The notes under the pieces are model-generated. The model searched no databases and was not told where the DNA came from. It saw only the letters and a program-made list of their open reading frames with translations. From contig NZ_KI912270.1 of assembly GCF_000243415.2 (NCBI RefSeq), positions 3,348,001 to 3,412,000 of the forward strand: DNA of 64,000 nucleotides, given 5' to 3'. Position numbers and translations under genes: made by a program. Shown here piece after piece: positions 8,603 through 16,391 of the stretch (positions are counted from its first letter, which is position 1; every line of letters begins with the position of its first letter). The stretch is from Mycolicibacterium tusciae JS617 (GTDB lineage: Bacteria; Actinomycetota; Actinomycetes; Mycobacteriales; Mycobacteriaceae).

Positions 8603-9970
8603 GTGCGGATTGCCCGTAAAGAGACGACGGCGGTAGCCGTAGGCATCGTCCTGGTCGTCGCGGCGTTCGTGGTGCCCCATCTCGACCTCCGTTTTTTGCC
8701 TGACACCGTCACCCCCCTGATCAACGCGACCCCCGACCGCTTCGAGGACTTTGCGGGCACCGCGCCGATCTTCGGGTGGTTCCAGGCCCACGTCGGCTGG
8801 GGCACGGTCGGAGCCATCGTGATCGGTGCCGCGGCGGTGATTTGGGGACAATCGGTGGCGCAGCGGCTGCCGTGGCGGTGGGTGCCTTGGGTTACCTGGG
8901 CGACGGCGTGCGCCTGGGCGTTCTCGCTGGCGATGATCGACGGATGGGAGCGGGGCTTCGCCGGTCGGCTCACCGCCCGGCACGAGTATCTGCGCCAGGT
9001 ACCCACCATCACCGACATCCCCGAAGCGGTGCGCACATTTGCAGGCAGAATCTTGGACTACCAACCGGATTCGTGGATCACCCACGTGTCGGGTCATCCG
9101 CCGGGCGCGCTGCTGTCCTTCGTCTGGCTGGACCGCATCGGGCTGGGCGGCGGTGGGTGGGCGGCCATGCTGTGTCTGCTCGTCGGTTCCAGCGCCGCGG
9201 CCGCGATCGCGGTTGCGGTGCGTGCGTTGACCAACGAGAACCTTGCTCGGATGGCGGCACCATTCGTCGCGGTGGCGCCGACAGCGATCTGGATCGCGGT
9301 GTCCGCCGACGGCTACTTCGCCGGGGTCGCTGCCTGGGGTATCGCCCTGCTGGCATTGGCGGCTCGGCGTACGACGCGGTGGCCGATGCTGACGGCTGCG
9401 GGCTCGGGACTGCTGCTGGGCTGGGGCATATTCCTGAACTACGGCTTGGGGCTGATGGCGATCCCCGCGATAGCGGTCTTGCTGGCTGCCGTGGACTGGC
9501 GGGCAGCGCTGCGCGCGCTGATTCCTGCGGTTCTCGCGGCGCTTGTGATCGTCGCGGTGTTCGCCGCTGCGGGCTTCTGGTGGTTCGACGGCTACGTCCT
9601 TGTACAGGAACGCTATTGGCAGGGCATCGCCAATGACCGGCCGTTCCAGTACTGGTCGTGGGCCAACTTCGCGTCGGCGGTGTGCGCGATCGGTCTCGGC
9701 AGCGTGGCGGGCATCGGTCGTACATTCGACCGCGCCGCCATCAGGCTCCGGCCGGGTCTGCATCTGGTGGTGCTTGGTGCGCTGGTCGCGATCGTGTTCG
9801 CGGACCTGTCCATGCTCAGCAAGGCCGAAACGGAACGCATCTGGCTCCCGTTCACCGTCTGGCTGACCGCGGCGGGAGCGCTGCTACCACCTCGGTCACA
9901 GCGGTGGTGGTTGGCCGTCAACGTCGTCGGCGCACTCGCACTGAACCACCTGATCCTGACGAATTGGTAA
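8603..9970 (+). CDS. Polytopic membrane protein (Rv0541c-like)
   Basis: A 455-residue membrane protein starting at GTG 8603, with about ten to eleven hydrophobic segments. The first periplasmic loop carries HEYL and TDIPEA, followed by ITHVSGHPPGALL. Near the C-terminus is SKAETERIWLPF. These features and the topology resemble GT-C-type glycosyltransferases that use polyprenyl-phosphate sugars, but the catalytic motif is not clear enough to call. M. tuberculosis has a similar gene (Rv0541c) next to menE, which agrees with this context. Confidence 0.72.
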   Translation: MRIARKETTAVAVGIVLVVAAFVVPHLDLRFLPDTVTPLINATPDRFEDFAGTAPIFGWFQAHVGWGTVGAIVIGAAAVIWGQSVAQRLPWRWVPWVTWATACAWAFSLAMIDGWERGFAGRLTARHEYLRQVPTITDIPEAVRTFAGRILDYQPDSWITHVSGHPPGALLSFVWLDRIGLGGGGWAAMLCLLVGSSAAAAIAVAVRALTNENLARMAAPFVAVAPTAIWIAVSADGYFAGVAAWGIALLALAARRTTRWPMLTAAGSGLLLGWGIFLNYGLGLMAIPAIAVLLAAVDWRAALRALIPAVLAALVIVAVFAAAGFWWFDGYVLVQERYWQGIANDRPFQYWSWANFASAVCAIGLGSVAGIGRTFDRAAIRLRPGLHLVVLGALVAIVFADLSMLSKAETERIWLPFTVWLTAAGALLPPRSQRWWLAVNVVGALALNHLILTNW

Positions 9971-10001
9971 CGGAAGCGGCCCAGGCGCACACCATAGTGT
10001 C

Positions 10002-11294
10002 GTGGCGCGCGATTCTGGACTGATGGCCGACGGTGAACGCCCACCGCCTGGATCGCGACGCGCAACGCGTTGGCGTAGCCCGCTGCGCGGCCTCTGGTTG
10101 ACATCCGTCCTCGGGTCGGTGCTGCTGGTCGCGCTACCGGTCGTGACGATCACTGGGCTGCTTTCGTATATCGCGTACGGGCCGCAGTTCGGCCAGGCGA
10201 TACCGGGCGACGTCGGCTGGCTCAAGTTGCCGACGTTCGACTGGCCGACCGACCCGTCGTGGCTCTACCGGCTCAACCAAGGCCTGCATGTCGGACTAGG
10301 GCTGGTCCTGATCCCGATCGTGTTGGCGAAACTCTGGTCGGTGATCCCGCGATTGTTCGCGTGGCCACCGGCGCGGTCGATCGCGCAACTGCTCGAACGC
10401 ATCTCCTTGCTGATGCTCGTCGGTGGGATTCTCTTCGAGATCATCACCGGCGTCCTGAACATCCAGTACGACTACATCTTCGGCTTCAGCTTCTACACGG
10501 CCCACTACTACGGTGCCTGGGTCTTCATTGCAGGCTTCGTGATCCACATCGCTTTCAAGATCCCCCGCATGTGGGCGGGTCTGCGGTCGATGTCGATGCG
10601 AACAGTGCTGCGCACCAACACCAAAGACACCAAAGCCCAGCCATACGAACCCGACGGATTACCCGCTGCCGAGCCCGGACCCGCGACGATCAGCCGCCGC
10701 GGAGCTCTCGCTCTGGTCGGTGGTGGCGCCCTGTTCATGGCGGTGATCACCGCGGGCCAGACCATCGGCGGCTGGACCCGCCAAACAGCACTGCTACTGC
10801 CGCGTGGACTGAGTCGAGGCGATGGGCCGAACGACTTCGCCGTCAACCGGACAGCAGCGGCGGCGCAGATCACCGGAGACCTCACCGGCCAGCGATGGCG
10901 CCTCACCCTGACCGGTGGGCCCGGACCGATAGTGCTCGACCGCGCCATGCTGGCCGCGCTGCCCCAGCACACCGCCCGTCTGCCGATCGCCTGCGTTGAA
11001 GGGTGGTCGACGACCGAGACCTGGACCGGGGTACCGCTGCGGGATCTGGCCCGGTTGGCAGGTGTGCCCGATCCGAAGTCCGCATTCGTCCGTTCTATCG
11101 AACGCCGGGGCGCGTTCAACCGCGCCACCCTGCAGGCCAACCAGGTGTCTCACCCGGATTCGCTTCTCGCACTTCGGGTGAACGACGTCGAGCTGTCGCC
11201 CGATCACGGCTTCCCGGCGCGAATCATCGTTCCGGCAATGCCGGGTGTACACAACACCAAATGGGTCGGTTCCATCGACTTCAAGGCCAAGTAG
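10002..11294 (+). CDS. Membrane cytochrome-b-like / molybdopterin oxidoreductase fusion
   Basis: A 430-residue protein with two parts. The first 200 residues hold four membrane helices with histidines suited to haem (His near LNQGLHVGLG, then YTAHYYGAW and VIHIAFK). After a linker, SRRGALAL at residues 231-238 looks like an internal twin-arginine signal followed by a fifth helix. The last 150 residues are a sulfite-oxidase-type molybdopterin domain, with the likely molybdenum-ligating Cys331 in LPIACVEGWS and a closing MPGVHNTKWVGSI. It probably passes electrons between the quinone pool and an unknown substrate outside the membrane. A small membrane protein gene follows 1 bp later. Confidence 0.85.
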   Translation: MARDSGLMADGERPPPGSRRATRWRSPLRGLWLTSVLGSVLLVALPVVTITGLLSYIAYGPQFGQAIPGDVGWLKLPTFDWPTDPSWLYRLNQGLHVGLGLVLIPIVLAKLWSVIPRLFAWPPARSIAQLLERISLLMLVGGILFEIITGVLNIQYDYIFGFSFYTAHYYGAWVFIAGFVIHIAFKIPRMWAGLRSMSMRTVLRTNTKDTKAQPYEPDGLPAAEPGPATISRRGALALVGGGALFMAVITAGQTIGGWTRQTALLLPRGLSRGDGPNDFAVNRTAAAAQITGDLTGQRWRLTLTGGPGPIVLDRAMLAALPQHTARLPIACVEGWSTTETWTGVPLRDLARLAGVPDPKSAFVRSIERRGAFNRATLQANQVSHPDSLLALRVNDVELSPDHGFPARIIVPAMPGVHNTKWVGSIDFKAK

Positions 11295-11295
11295 C

Positions 11296-11916
11296 GTGAT
11301 AGTCAACGGTTTTCGTAAGATCTACGGGTCGCATCCGCTACACCTGCTGACGCTGATTGCCGGGTTCGCCCTCTTCGGTTACGTGCTGGCCACTATCAAG
11401 CCCCAGACGTTGTGGAACCCGAACGTATGGTGGCATTCCATCGCGGTGTGGTTCGCCGCCGCGATCATCGCCCACGACCTCGTCTTGTTTCCGATCTACG
11501 CGCTGGCAGACCGTTTGTTGCTCGCCAGCGGTGCCGGACATCAGTCGGTCTCGCGAGTGCCCGTCCTCAATTACATCCGGGTGCCCGTCCTCGGCGCGGG
11601 GCTGACGCTGCTGATTTTCCTGCCCGGCATCATCAAGCAAGGTGCGCCGACGTTCATGGCCGCTACCGGAATGACTCAGGATGTATTCCTGGGCAGGTGG
11701 CTGCTGCTAACCGCGACGATGTTCGCCGTCAGTGCCCTCTGTTACGCGGTTCAGCTGGCCCGCAGTGGCGCGCTACGCCAGGGTCAGCCTCGCCAGGACA
11801 CGCTGGCCGATCGGGTGGATCGCGGTCAGCGCCAGCCCGGCCTCCTCTGCGAGCCCGGCGACGCAGTCGATGCCGACGGACGCCCACCGGAACCAGGGTC
11901 CGACCGTTCGGGATGA
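11296..11916 (+). CDS. Four-helix membrane protein, partner of the molybdoenzyme
   Basis: A 206-residue protein starting at GTG 11296, immediately after the molybdopterin oxidoreductase stop, so the two are translationally linked. Four hydrophobic segments fill residues 10-155. The last 45 residues are polar and overlap by 144 bp the 3' end of the methyltransferase gene on the other strand. It may be a membrane subunit or maturation helper for the oxidoreductase; that is inferred only from linkage. The true stop could be earlier if a base is missing near 11,770. Confidence 0.68.
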   Translation: MIVNGFRKIYGSHPLHLLTLIAGFALFGYVLATIKPQTLWNPNVWWHSIAVWFAAAIIAHDLVLFPIYALADRLLLASGAGHQSVSRVPVLNYIRVPVLGAGLTLLIFLPGIIKQGAPTFMAATGMTQDVFLGRWLLLTATMFAVSALCYAVQLARSGALRQGQPRQDTLADRVDRGQRQPGLLCEPGDAVDADGRPPEPGSDRSG

Positions 11917-12402
11917 CTCGAGCCTGACCCAGCCGGTGCGGATACCCTTTGCCACCGGGTCGAATTCGGCGATGCACCGGCCGCCACTACTCAACAGCTC
12001 CGCCGATCGCCGGAGCACCCGCAGCGGGTCGCCGCCAAGCCCGACGTTGCCGTCGGCGAGTAGCACTGTGTGCCACCGCCCGGTCGCAGGCAGAGTGTCG
12101 AACACGTCGCGCCGAAGGACTGGCGCACCGCTGCGGCGAGCCAGACCGACTGCGGTCGCGGACTGGTCAACTCCAAGCGCGGGTACACCACGACGAACCA
12201 ACTCGGTCACCAACCGCCCTGGGCCGCAACCCAAGTCGATGGTCGGACCACTACACAACTCCACCACGGCACTGTCGAACTGGTCGTCGGCGTCGCGCCC
12301 ACCGAGCCACCGTCGCACCGGCAGGTTGCACACTTCACCGTCGTCCCGCCTGATCCAGCAACGTTCGCCGTCCAGAGCACGGTCATAGAGGTTCCCCAAC
12401 AT
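11773..12402 (-). CDS. Class I SAM-dependent methyltransferase
   Basis: A 209-residue methyltransferase starting at ATG 12402, one base after the DUF2064 gene. The SAM-binding motif I is TIDLGCGPGRLVTEL at about residue 55. It is followed by the acidic motif II region (ALGVDQSATAV) and the strand VLLADGNVGLGGDP. It is the last gene of an operon with a glycosyltransferase and a DUF2064 protein. The substrate is unknown; the context suggests a small glycosylated or lipid-linked product. Confidence 0.82.
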   Translation of the reverse strand: MLGNLYDRALDGERCWIRRDDGEVCNLPVRRWLGGRDADDQFDSAVVELCSGPTIDLGCGPGRLVTELVRRGVPALGVDQSATAVGLARRSGAPVLRRDVFDTLPATGRWHTVLLADGNVGLGGDPLRVLRRSAELLSSGGRCIAEFDPVAKGIRTGWVRLESSRTVGPWFRWASVGIDCVAGLAEEAGLALTAIHPIGQRVLARLTLA

Positions 12403-12403
12403 G

Positions 12404-13078
12404 TCAGGCCCCCACCGCTCGCACCGCCGCGGTTGCGCGGGCAAACCGGCTGTCTGCGGCACACACCCGCCGCACCGCGTCGATATCGTCGATGGTGTCG
12501 ACGTCCGCCAGCTCGGCAACTCGCGTGACGTCGATTCCCTTGCCGTACAACGCGGCCAGCGTCAGGGCACCGGTATCGAGCTGCGACATCGGCACTGTCC
12601 GCAGGCAATCTGCCATAGCGGCGTCAGACACGCCCAGCACCCACCAGCCGCCGTCGTCGGCCAGTCCCAGCACGGCGCCGGCGCCCACGAGTTCGTGTGC
12701 GCATTCGACGATCATCTCGGCCGAGACCTGAGGTGTGTCCATACCGATCTGAAGCACCGTTCGGTTGCCCGCCGCGACCGCGGCGTCGATATGAGCGTTG
12801 GCGAGGCGGTCGGCGAAAGTGTCTCCGCGCTGCGGCACGACGGTGAACGCTTCAAGGCGAGTGCGGATTTCCTCCGATGCGCTCGCGGCATCGAGATCAC
12901 CCGTCATCGCCACCACACGCGCCTGCACAGGTGCGATAGCAACCGCGTCGAGGGTGTCCAGCAGCGCAGCCGCCGCGATGTCGGCCGCCGCCCGATCGCC
13001 GATCGAGGCGGCCAGCCGCGTCTTGGCCAGTCCGGGCACGGGTGCCTTTGCAACCACGAGTGCGACCACCGGAATCAC
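12404..13078 (-). CDS. DUF2064 nucleotidyl/glycosyltransferase-like protein (Rv0540-like)
   Basis: A 224-residue protein starting at GTG 13078, which overlaps the glycosyltransferase stop codon in the form GTGA. The N-terminal AKAPVPGLAKTRLA is the nucleotide-binding loop shared with CofC/MobA-type transferases, and GMDTPQ plus ADDGGWWVLGV are typical of DUF2064 proteins. These proteins are often found next to a GT2-type glycosyltransferase, as here, but their reaction has not been assigned to my knowledge. Confidence 0.82.
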   Translation of the reverse strand: MIPVVALVVAKAPVPGLAKTRLAASIGDRAAADIAAAALLDTLDAVAIAPVQARVVAMTGDLDAASASEEIRTRLEAFTVVPQRGDTFADRLANAHIDAAVAAGNRTVLQIGMDTPQVSAEMIVECAHELVGAGAVLGLADDGGWWVLGVSDAAMADCLRTVPMSQLDTGALTLAALYGKGIDVTRVAELADVDTIDDIDAVRRVCAADSRFARATAAVRAVGA

Positions 13079-13731
13079 GAAATCACCCGCCAGAAGTCCA
13101 TGGCAGCCTCCACACTGCCGCGCAGCGAACCGCTCACCTTGGATCTCCCCCCAGTTCGCGGACCGTAATCCACGTCGCGTTCGACGACATTCCAGCCTGC
13201 AGCAGCAGCCCTTACCAGCAGTTCGAGCGGATACCCGGACCTCCGGTCCGTCACACCCAGACGTAGCAAAGCGTCTCGGCGGACAACCCGCATCGGCGCG
13301 ATGTCGTGCACGGCCAGGCCGTGCTTGCGACGCAGCCGCCAACACACGGCCGCGGTCCCGGCGCGGGCATGCCATGGCCAGTGCAGTCCCTTGACGGCAC
13401 GTCGGCGTCCGATCGCCATATCCGCGCCGCGTTCGAGGTCGTCGACCAAGTTCGGCAGGTCGCGCGGGTCCAGCGAGCCGTCGGCGTCGATGACAGCCAC
13501 GATCGGTGTCGCCGCTGCCACGATCCCGGCATGCACCGCCGAGCCATAGCCCGGCCGAATCTCTGTGACCACGTCCGCACCGTGGCGTCGGGCCACCTCG
13601 GCGGTGCCGTCGGTGCTGTTGTTGTCGACCACGAGAGCTCGGTACCCGTGCGGGATGGCCGCCAGCACGCCCGGCAGTGCCGCCGCCTCGTTGAGGCACG
13701 GCAGCACCACCGTGACGGGACAGTCGGGCAT
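13075..13731 (-). CDS. GT2-family glycosyltransferase (Rv0539-like)
   Basis: A 218-residue GT-A-fold glycosyltransferase of family 2. It shows VTVVLPCLNEAAALPGVL at the nucleotide-binding N-terminus, VVDNNSTDGTAE, and the metal-binding region VIDADGSLDP. Proteins of this kind transfer a sugar from a nucleotide donor to a lipid or small acceptor; M. tuberculosis Rv0539 is annotated as a dolichyl-phosphate sugar synthase-like protein. No membrane anchor is seen. It is the first gene of the minus-strand operon with DUF2064 and the methyltransferase. Confidence 0.86.
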   Translation of the reverse strand: MPDCPVTVVLPCLNEAAALPGVLAAIPHGYRALVVDNNSTDGTAEVARRHGADVVTEIRPGYGSAVHAGIVAAATPIVAVIDADGSLDPRDLPNLVDDLERGADMAIGRRRAVKGLHWPWHARAGTAAVCWRLRRKHGLAVHDIAPMRVVRRDALLRLGVTDRRSGYPLELLVRAAAAGWNVVERDVDYGPRTGGRSKVSGSLRGSVEAAMDFWRVIS

Positions 13732-13812
13732 GTCCCGAGGCTATCCACTCCCGCACGCGCCTAACCAGGCGATCCGTGACGAAACCATGACGTCAGCGCA
13801 GGTCGCGCCAGT

Positions 13813-13828
13813 CCGAGGCTAGCCTCGG
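13813..13828. promoter_or_regulatory. 16-bp perfect palindrome at the start of the two-component operon
   Basis: CCGAGGCTAGCCTCGG is self-complementary over its whole length and ends 4 bp before the GTG start of the response regulator. It contains TAGCCT, which fits a mycobacterial -10 (TANNNT) placed 7-8 bp from the start codon, as for a leaderless mRNA. It could be an autoregulatory operator. Confidence 0.4.
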
Positions 13829-13832
13829 TGGT

Positions 13833-14528
13833 GTGACGAGGGTGCTGATCGCCGACGACGACACCGTCGTGCGCGATGTCGTGCGCCGATATCTGGAGCG
13901 CGACGGCCTCGAGGTGTCGATCGCCCACAACGGGACGGAGGCCCTGCGGCTGCTCGGTTCGCAGCGGATCGACGTCGCGGTGCTCGACGTGATGATGCCC
14001 GGCCCGGACGGGCTCACACTGTGCCGCAGCCTGCGGCAGCGCGGTGACTATGCGATTCCGGTGATCCTGCTGACCGCGCTCGGTGAAGAAGATGACCGGA
14101 TCGCGGGGCTGGAGGCCGGCGCCGACGACTATCTGACCAAGCCGTTCAGCCCCCGCGAACTGGCGCTGCGCGTGCGGTCGGTGCTGCGCCGCGCGCCCGC
14201 GCCGACGGACCCATTGGCGCTCGACATCACTGTCGGCGATTTGACTGTGTCAACGGCCGCCCGGTCGGTGACCGTCGCCGGGCAGCCGGTGTCGCTGACG
14301 AACCGCGAGTTCGACCTACTGATGTTCTTCCTGACTCACACCAACACCGTGTTCTCCCGCGAGGAACTGCTGAAGCAGGTGTGGCGCTGGGACTTTGGCG
14401 ACATGTCGACGGTGACGGTGCATGTGAAGCGGCTGCGGTCCAAACTCGGTGACGCGCATCGGCTGCAGACGGTGTGGGGCCGCGGCTACCTCTGGAGCGG
14501 CGACGAGCAGCAGGCTCATGCCCACTGA
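13833..14528 (+). CDS. OmpR-family response regulator
   Basis: A 231-residue DNA-binding response regulator. The receiver domain has the acidic pair at residues 8-9, the phosphoacceptor Asp52 in AVLDVMMPGPDG, the threonine in ILLTALG and the lysine in LTKPFSP. The C-terminal winged helix contains SLTNREFDLLMFF and TVTVHVKRLRSKLG. The gene for its histidine kinase overlaps its end by 11 bp, so they form a two-component pair. The signal is unknown. A 16-bp palindrome lies at its start. Confidence 0.93.
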   Translation: MTRVLIADDDTVVRDVVRRYLERDGLEVSIAHNGTEALRLLGSQRIDVAVLDVMMPGPDGLTLCRSLRQRGDYAIPVILLTALGEEDDRIAGLEAGADDYLTKPFSPRELALRVRSVLRRAPAPTDPLALDITVGDLTVSTAARSVTVAGQPVSLTNREFDLLMFFLTHTNTVFSREELLKQVWRWDFGDMSTVTVHVKRLRSKLGDAHRLQTVWGRGYLWSGDEQQAHAH

Positions 14529-15543
14529 TTTGTGGGAGATCGCCTGGTGGGCGCTCGCCTGCTCGGTGCCCGTGGTGCTCGCCGGGGCGATCATCATCCG
14601 GCTGGCCCGGTCGTGGTCGTTGGCGGTCAGCATGGTGGCGCTGGTGCTGATCCCCGTATTGGCGACGTTCACCGGTGTACTGGGCGCCAGCGGGTTCATG
14701 CTCACCGACACGTTCGAGCAGACGGCGGTCGTGCTGGTCATCGTCTCGGTGGTGACGATTCCCGCGGCGGTGATGCTGGCGCGTTACCAGGCCCGCCGCA
14801 CCGTATGGGAGCAGGAGATCCGCGACTCCGAACGCGCCGCGGAGCAGTCGCGCCGACGTCTGGTGGCCTTTGTGAGCCACGACCTGCGCACGCCGCTGGC
14901 CGGGATTCGCGCGGTGTCCGAGGCGATCGCGGACGGCGTGGTGCCCGAATCCGAGGTACAAGTACACGCCAAAACCATTGAACAGGAATCAATTCGGCTT
15001 GCCGAGATGGTCGATGATCTGTTCGAGATGTCGAAGATCAACGCGGGCGCGGTACAACCCGTATTTGACAAGGTGGCGCTGGACGAGGTGGTCGACGACG
15101 TGTTGGCCGCGCACCGAATCGCCGCTGAGCGCGCCGGCGTGCACCTGAAGGCCGAGTTGCCCGCGAAACCGGTAAGGGTGGTCGGCAGCGATCGGGCGCT
15201 GGTCCGGGTGCTGTCGAACCTGGTGGCCAACGCGATCGCACACACACCTGCGGGTGGGCAAGTTTCGCTGGCACTCGGCGCCGATGACAACGGCGCATGG
15301 GCCCGAGTCGACGACACCGGCGTCGGCATCTCCGAGGCAGATCTTCCGCGGGTGTTCGACGTCGCGTATCGAGGCTCCAACAACCGTGTGCCGCGCGCAG
15401 ATTCGTCACTACCCAGCGGATCGGGACTCGGACTGGCCATCGCCGCCGGTCTGGTTCAAGCCCACCGCGGCACGCTGTCGGCGCACAACCTGAGCACCGG
15501 CGCACGGTTCGAGGTGCGATTGCCGTTGGCGGCCGACGACTGA
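14518..15543 (+). CDS. Sensor histidine kinase, partner of the OmpR-type regulator
   Basis: A 341-residue membrane kinase starting at ATG 14518, inside the end of the regulator gene. Three hydrophobic segments occupy the first 90 residues. The phosphorylated residue is His121 in AFVSHDLRTPLAG. The ATPase domain has the N box NLVANAIAHTP, the G1 box DDTGVGIS and the G2 box GSGLGLAIA. With so small an extracellular part, it probably senses something in or near the membrane. Confidence 0.92.
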   Translation: MPTDLWEIAWWALACSVPVVLAGAIIIRLARSWSLAVSMVALVLIPVLATFTGVLGASGFMLTDTFEQTAVVLVIVSVVTIPAAVMLARYQARRTVWEQEIRDSERAAEQSRRRLVAFVSHDLRTPLAGIRAVSEAIADGVVPESEVQVHAKTIEQESIRLAEMVDDLFEMSKINAGAVQPVFDKVALDEVVDDVLAAHRIAAERAGVHLKAELPAKPVRVVGSDRALVRVLSNLVANAIAHTPAGGQVSLALGADDNGAWARVDDTGVGISEADLPRVFDVAYRGSNNRVPRADSSLPSGSGLGLAIAAGLVQAHRGTLSAHNLSTGARFEVRLPLAADD

Positions 15544-15622
15544 GACGCGCTGATGGCCCAGCTCGGCCTCGATCGTCACCAGGCGGACGCTGTCGTCCAA
15601 CCTCGGATCCAGGATATGAGCC

Positions 15623-15641
15623 CTAGGATAGGCTTACCTTA
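15623..15641 (+). promoter_or_regulatory. IdeR-type iron box overlapping the start of the VC0807-like gene
   Basis: CTAGGATAGGCTTACCTTA matches the mycobacterial IdeR consensus TTAGGTTAGGCTAACCTAA at 15 of 19 positions. Its last base is the A of the ATG. TAGGAT inside it can act as a -10 for a leaderless transcript. Binding of iron-loaded IdeR here would block transcription. Confidence 0.65.
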
Positions 15642-16369
15642 TGTCTGCGGGCGGCTCCAATTGTGACGACGAGTCGTCGGATACGAGCATCAATGCACCG
15701 ACCAGCCTTTGGGATTTTTTGAGGAACACGGCGATCAACATTGTCCCGCCACTCGTTGCTTACTACGGACTCCGCTTGTTCGGCGTAACCGAGTATTTGG
15801 CTCTGGTAGGCGCAATTGTCGTCGCTACCGTGCAGGGATCACTGGCTGCCCTGCGCAAACGAAAATTCGAACCCCTCAGCGGGGTGGTCATCGTCGTCGC
15901 AGCCTGTTCTCTGACACTCGCGTTCACGACCAAAGACCCCCGCGCGGTGCAGGTCATGGAACTCGCCCCGGCCTCTCTGCTCATTTGGGCATTTCTCGCG
16001 AGCGGCCTGTTGCGCAAGCCGTTTTCCCTCAAGGTCGTCGGCGCGTTCGTACCGCGCCTCGCAGAGAACGCTCTACCTCAACGCGGGTGGACACAACAGG
16101 ACATCGACGGCTGGCACAGGCTGCACATCAGGCTCTGTGTTTGGCTCGGAATTCTGTGCGGTGTGTTTCCATTTGTGGCGGTCTTCTGGATCTTTCGCCT
16201 GTCAGTGGATGTCTCGCAGATCCTCATAATAACGACCGGCAACGCAGTTATCGTCCTCGCTATCTTGAGCAGCGTCGCTGTGCTCCGCAGATTCGTCCGC
16301 CAACGTGGTCCGATCGCCGCACCCCATGCGGACACGCCAGCCAACGCTTCCCCGGAGTGGAATAACTAG
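15641..16369 (+). CDS. VC0807-like multi-pass membrane protein, probably iron-regulated
   Basis: A 242-residue membrane protein with about six hydrophobic segments. The pattern SLWDFLRNTAINIVPPLVAY at the N-terminus, LRKRKFEPLSGVV in the middle and GWHRLHIRLCVWLG later resembles the VC0807/DUF3159 group. An IdeR-type iron box covers its promoter and start codon, and no Shine-Dalgarno sequence is present, which suggests a leaderless mRNA expressed in low iron. It is convergent with the NRPS gene, 22 bp away. A role in handling the siderophore or its intermediates is possible but is only inferred. Confidence 0.72.
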   Translation: MSAGGSNCDDESSDTSINAPTSLWDFLRNTAINIVPPLVAYYGLRLFGVTEYLALVGAIVVATVQGSLAALRKRKFEPLSGVVIVVAACSLTLAFTTKDPRAVQVMELAPASLLIWAFLASGLLRKPFSLKVVGAFVPRLAENALPQRGWTQQDIDGWHRLHIRLCVWLGILCGVFPFVAVFWIFRLSVDVSQILIITTGNAVIVLAILSSVAVLRRFVRQRGPIAAPHADTPANASPEWNN

Positions 16370-16391
16370 CGCGCCGCGGTTTCAGCTGGGG

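Noticed and set aside
13813..13828. The palindrome upstream of the OmpR-type regulator as an IdeR box
   Set aside because: It shares only the central GGCTA with the iron-box consensus, and its symmetry is different.
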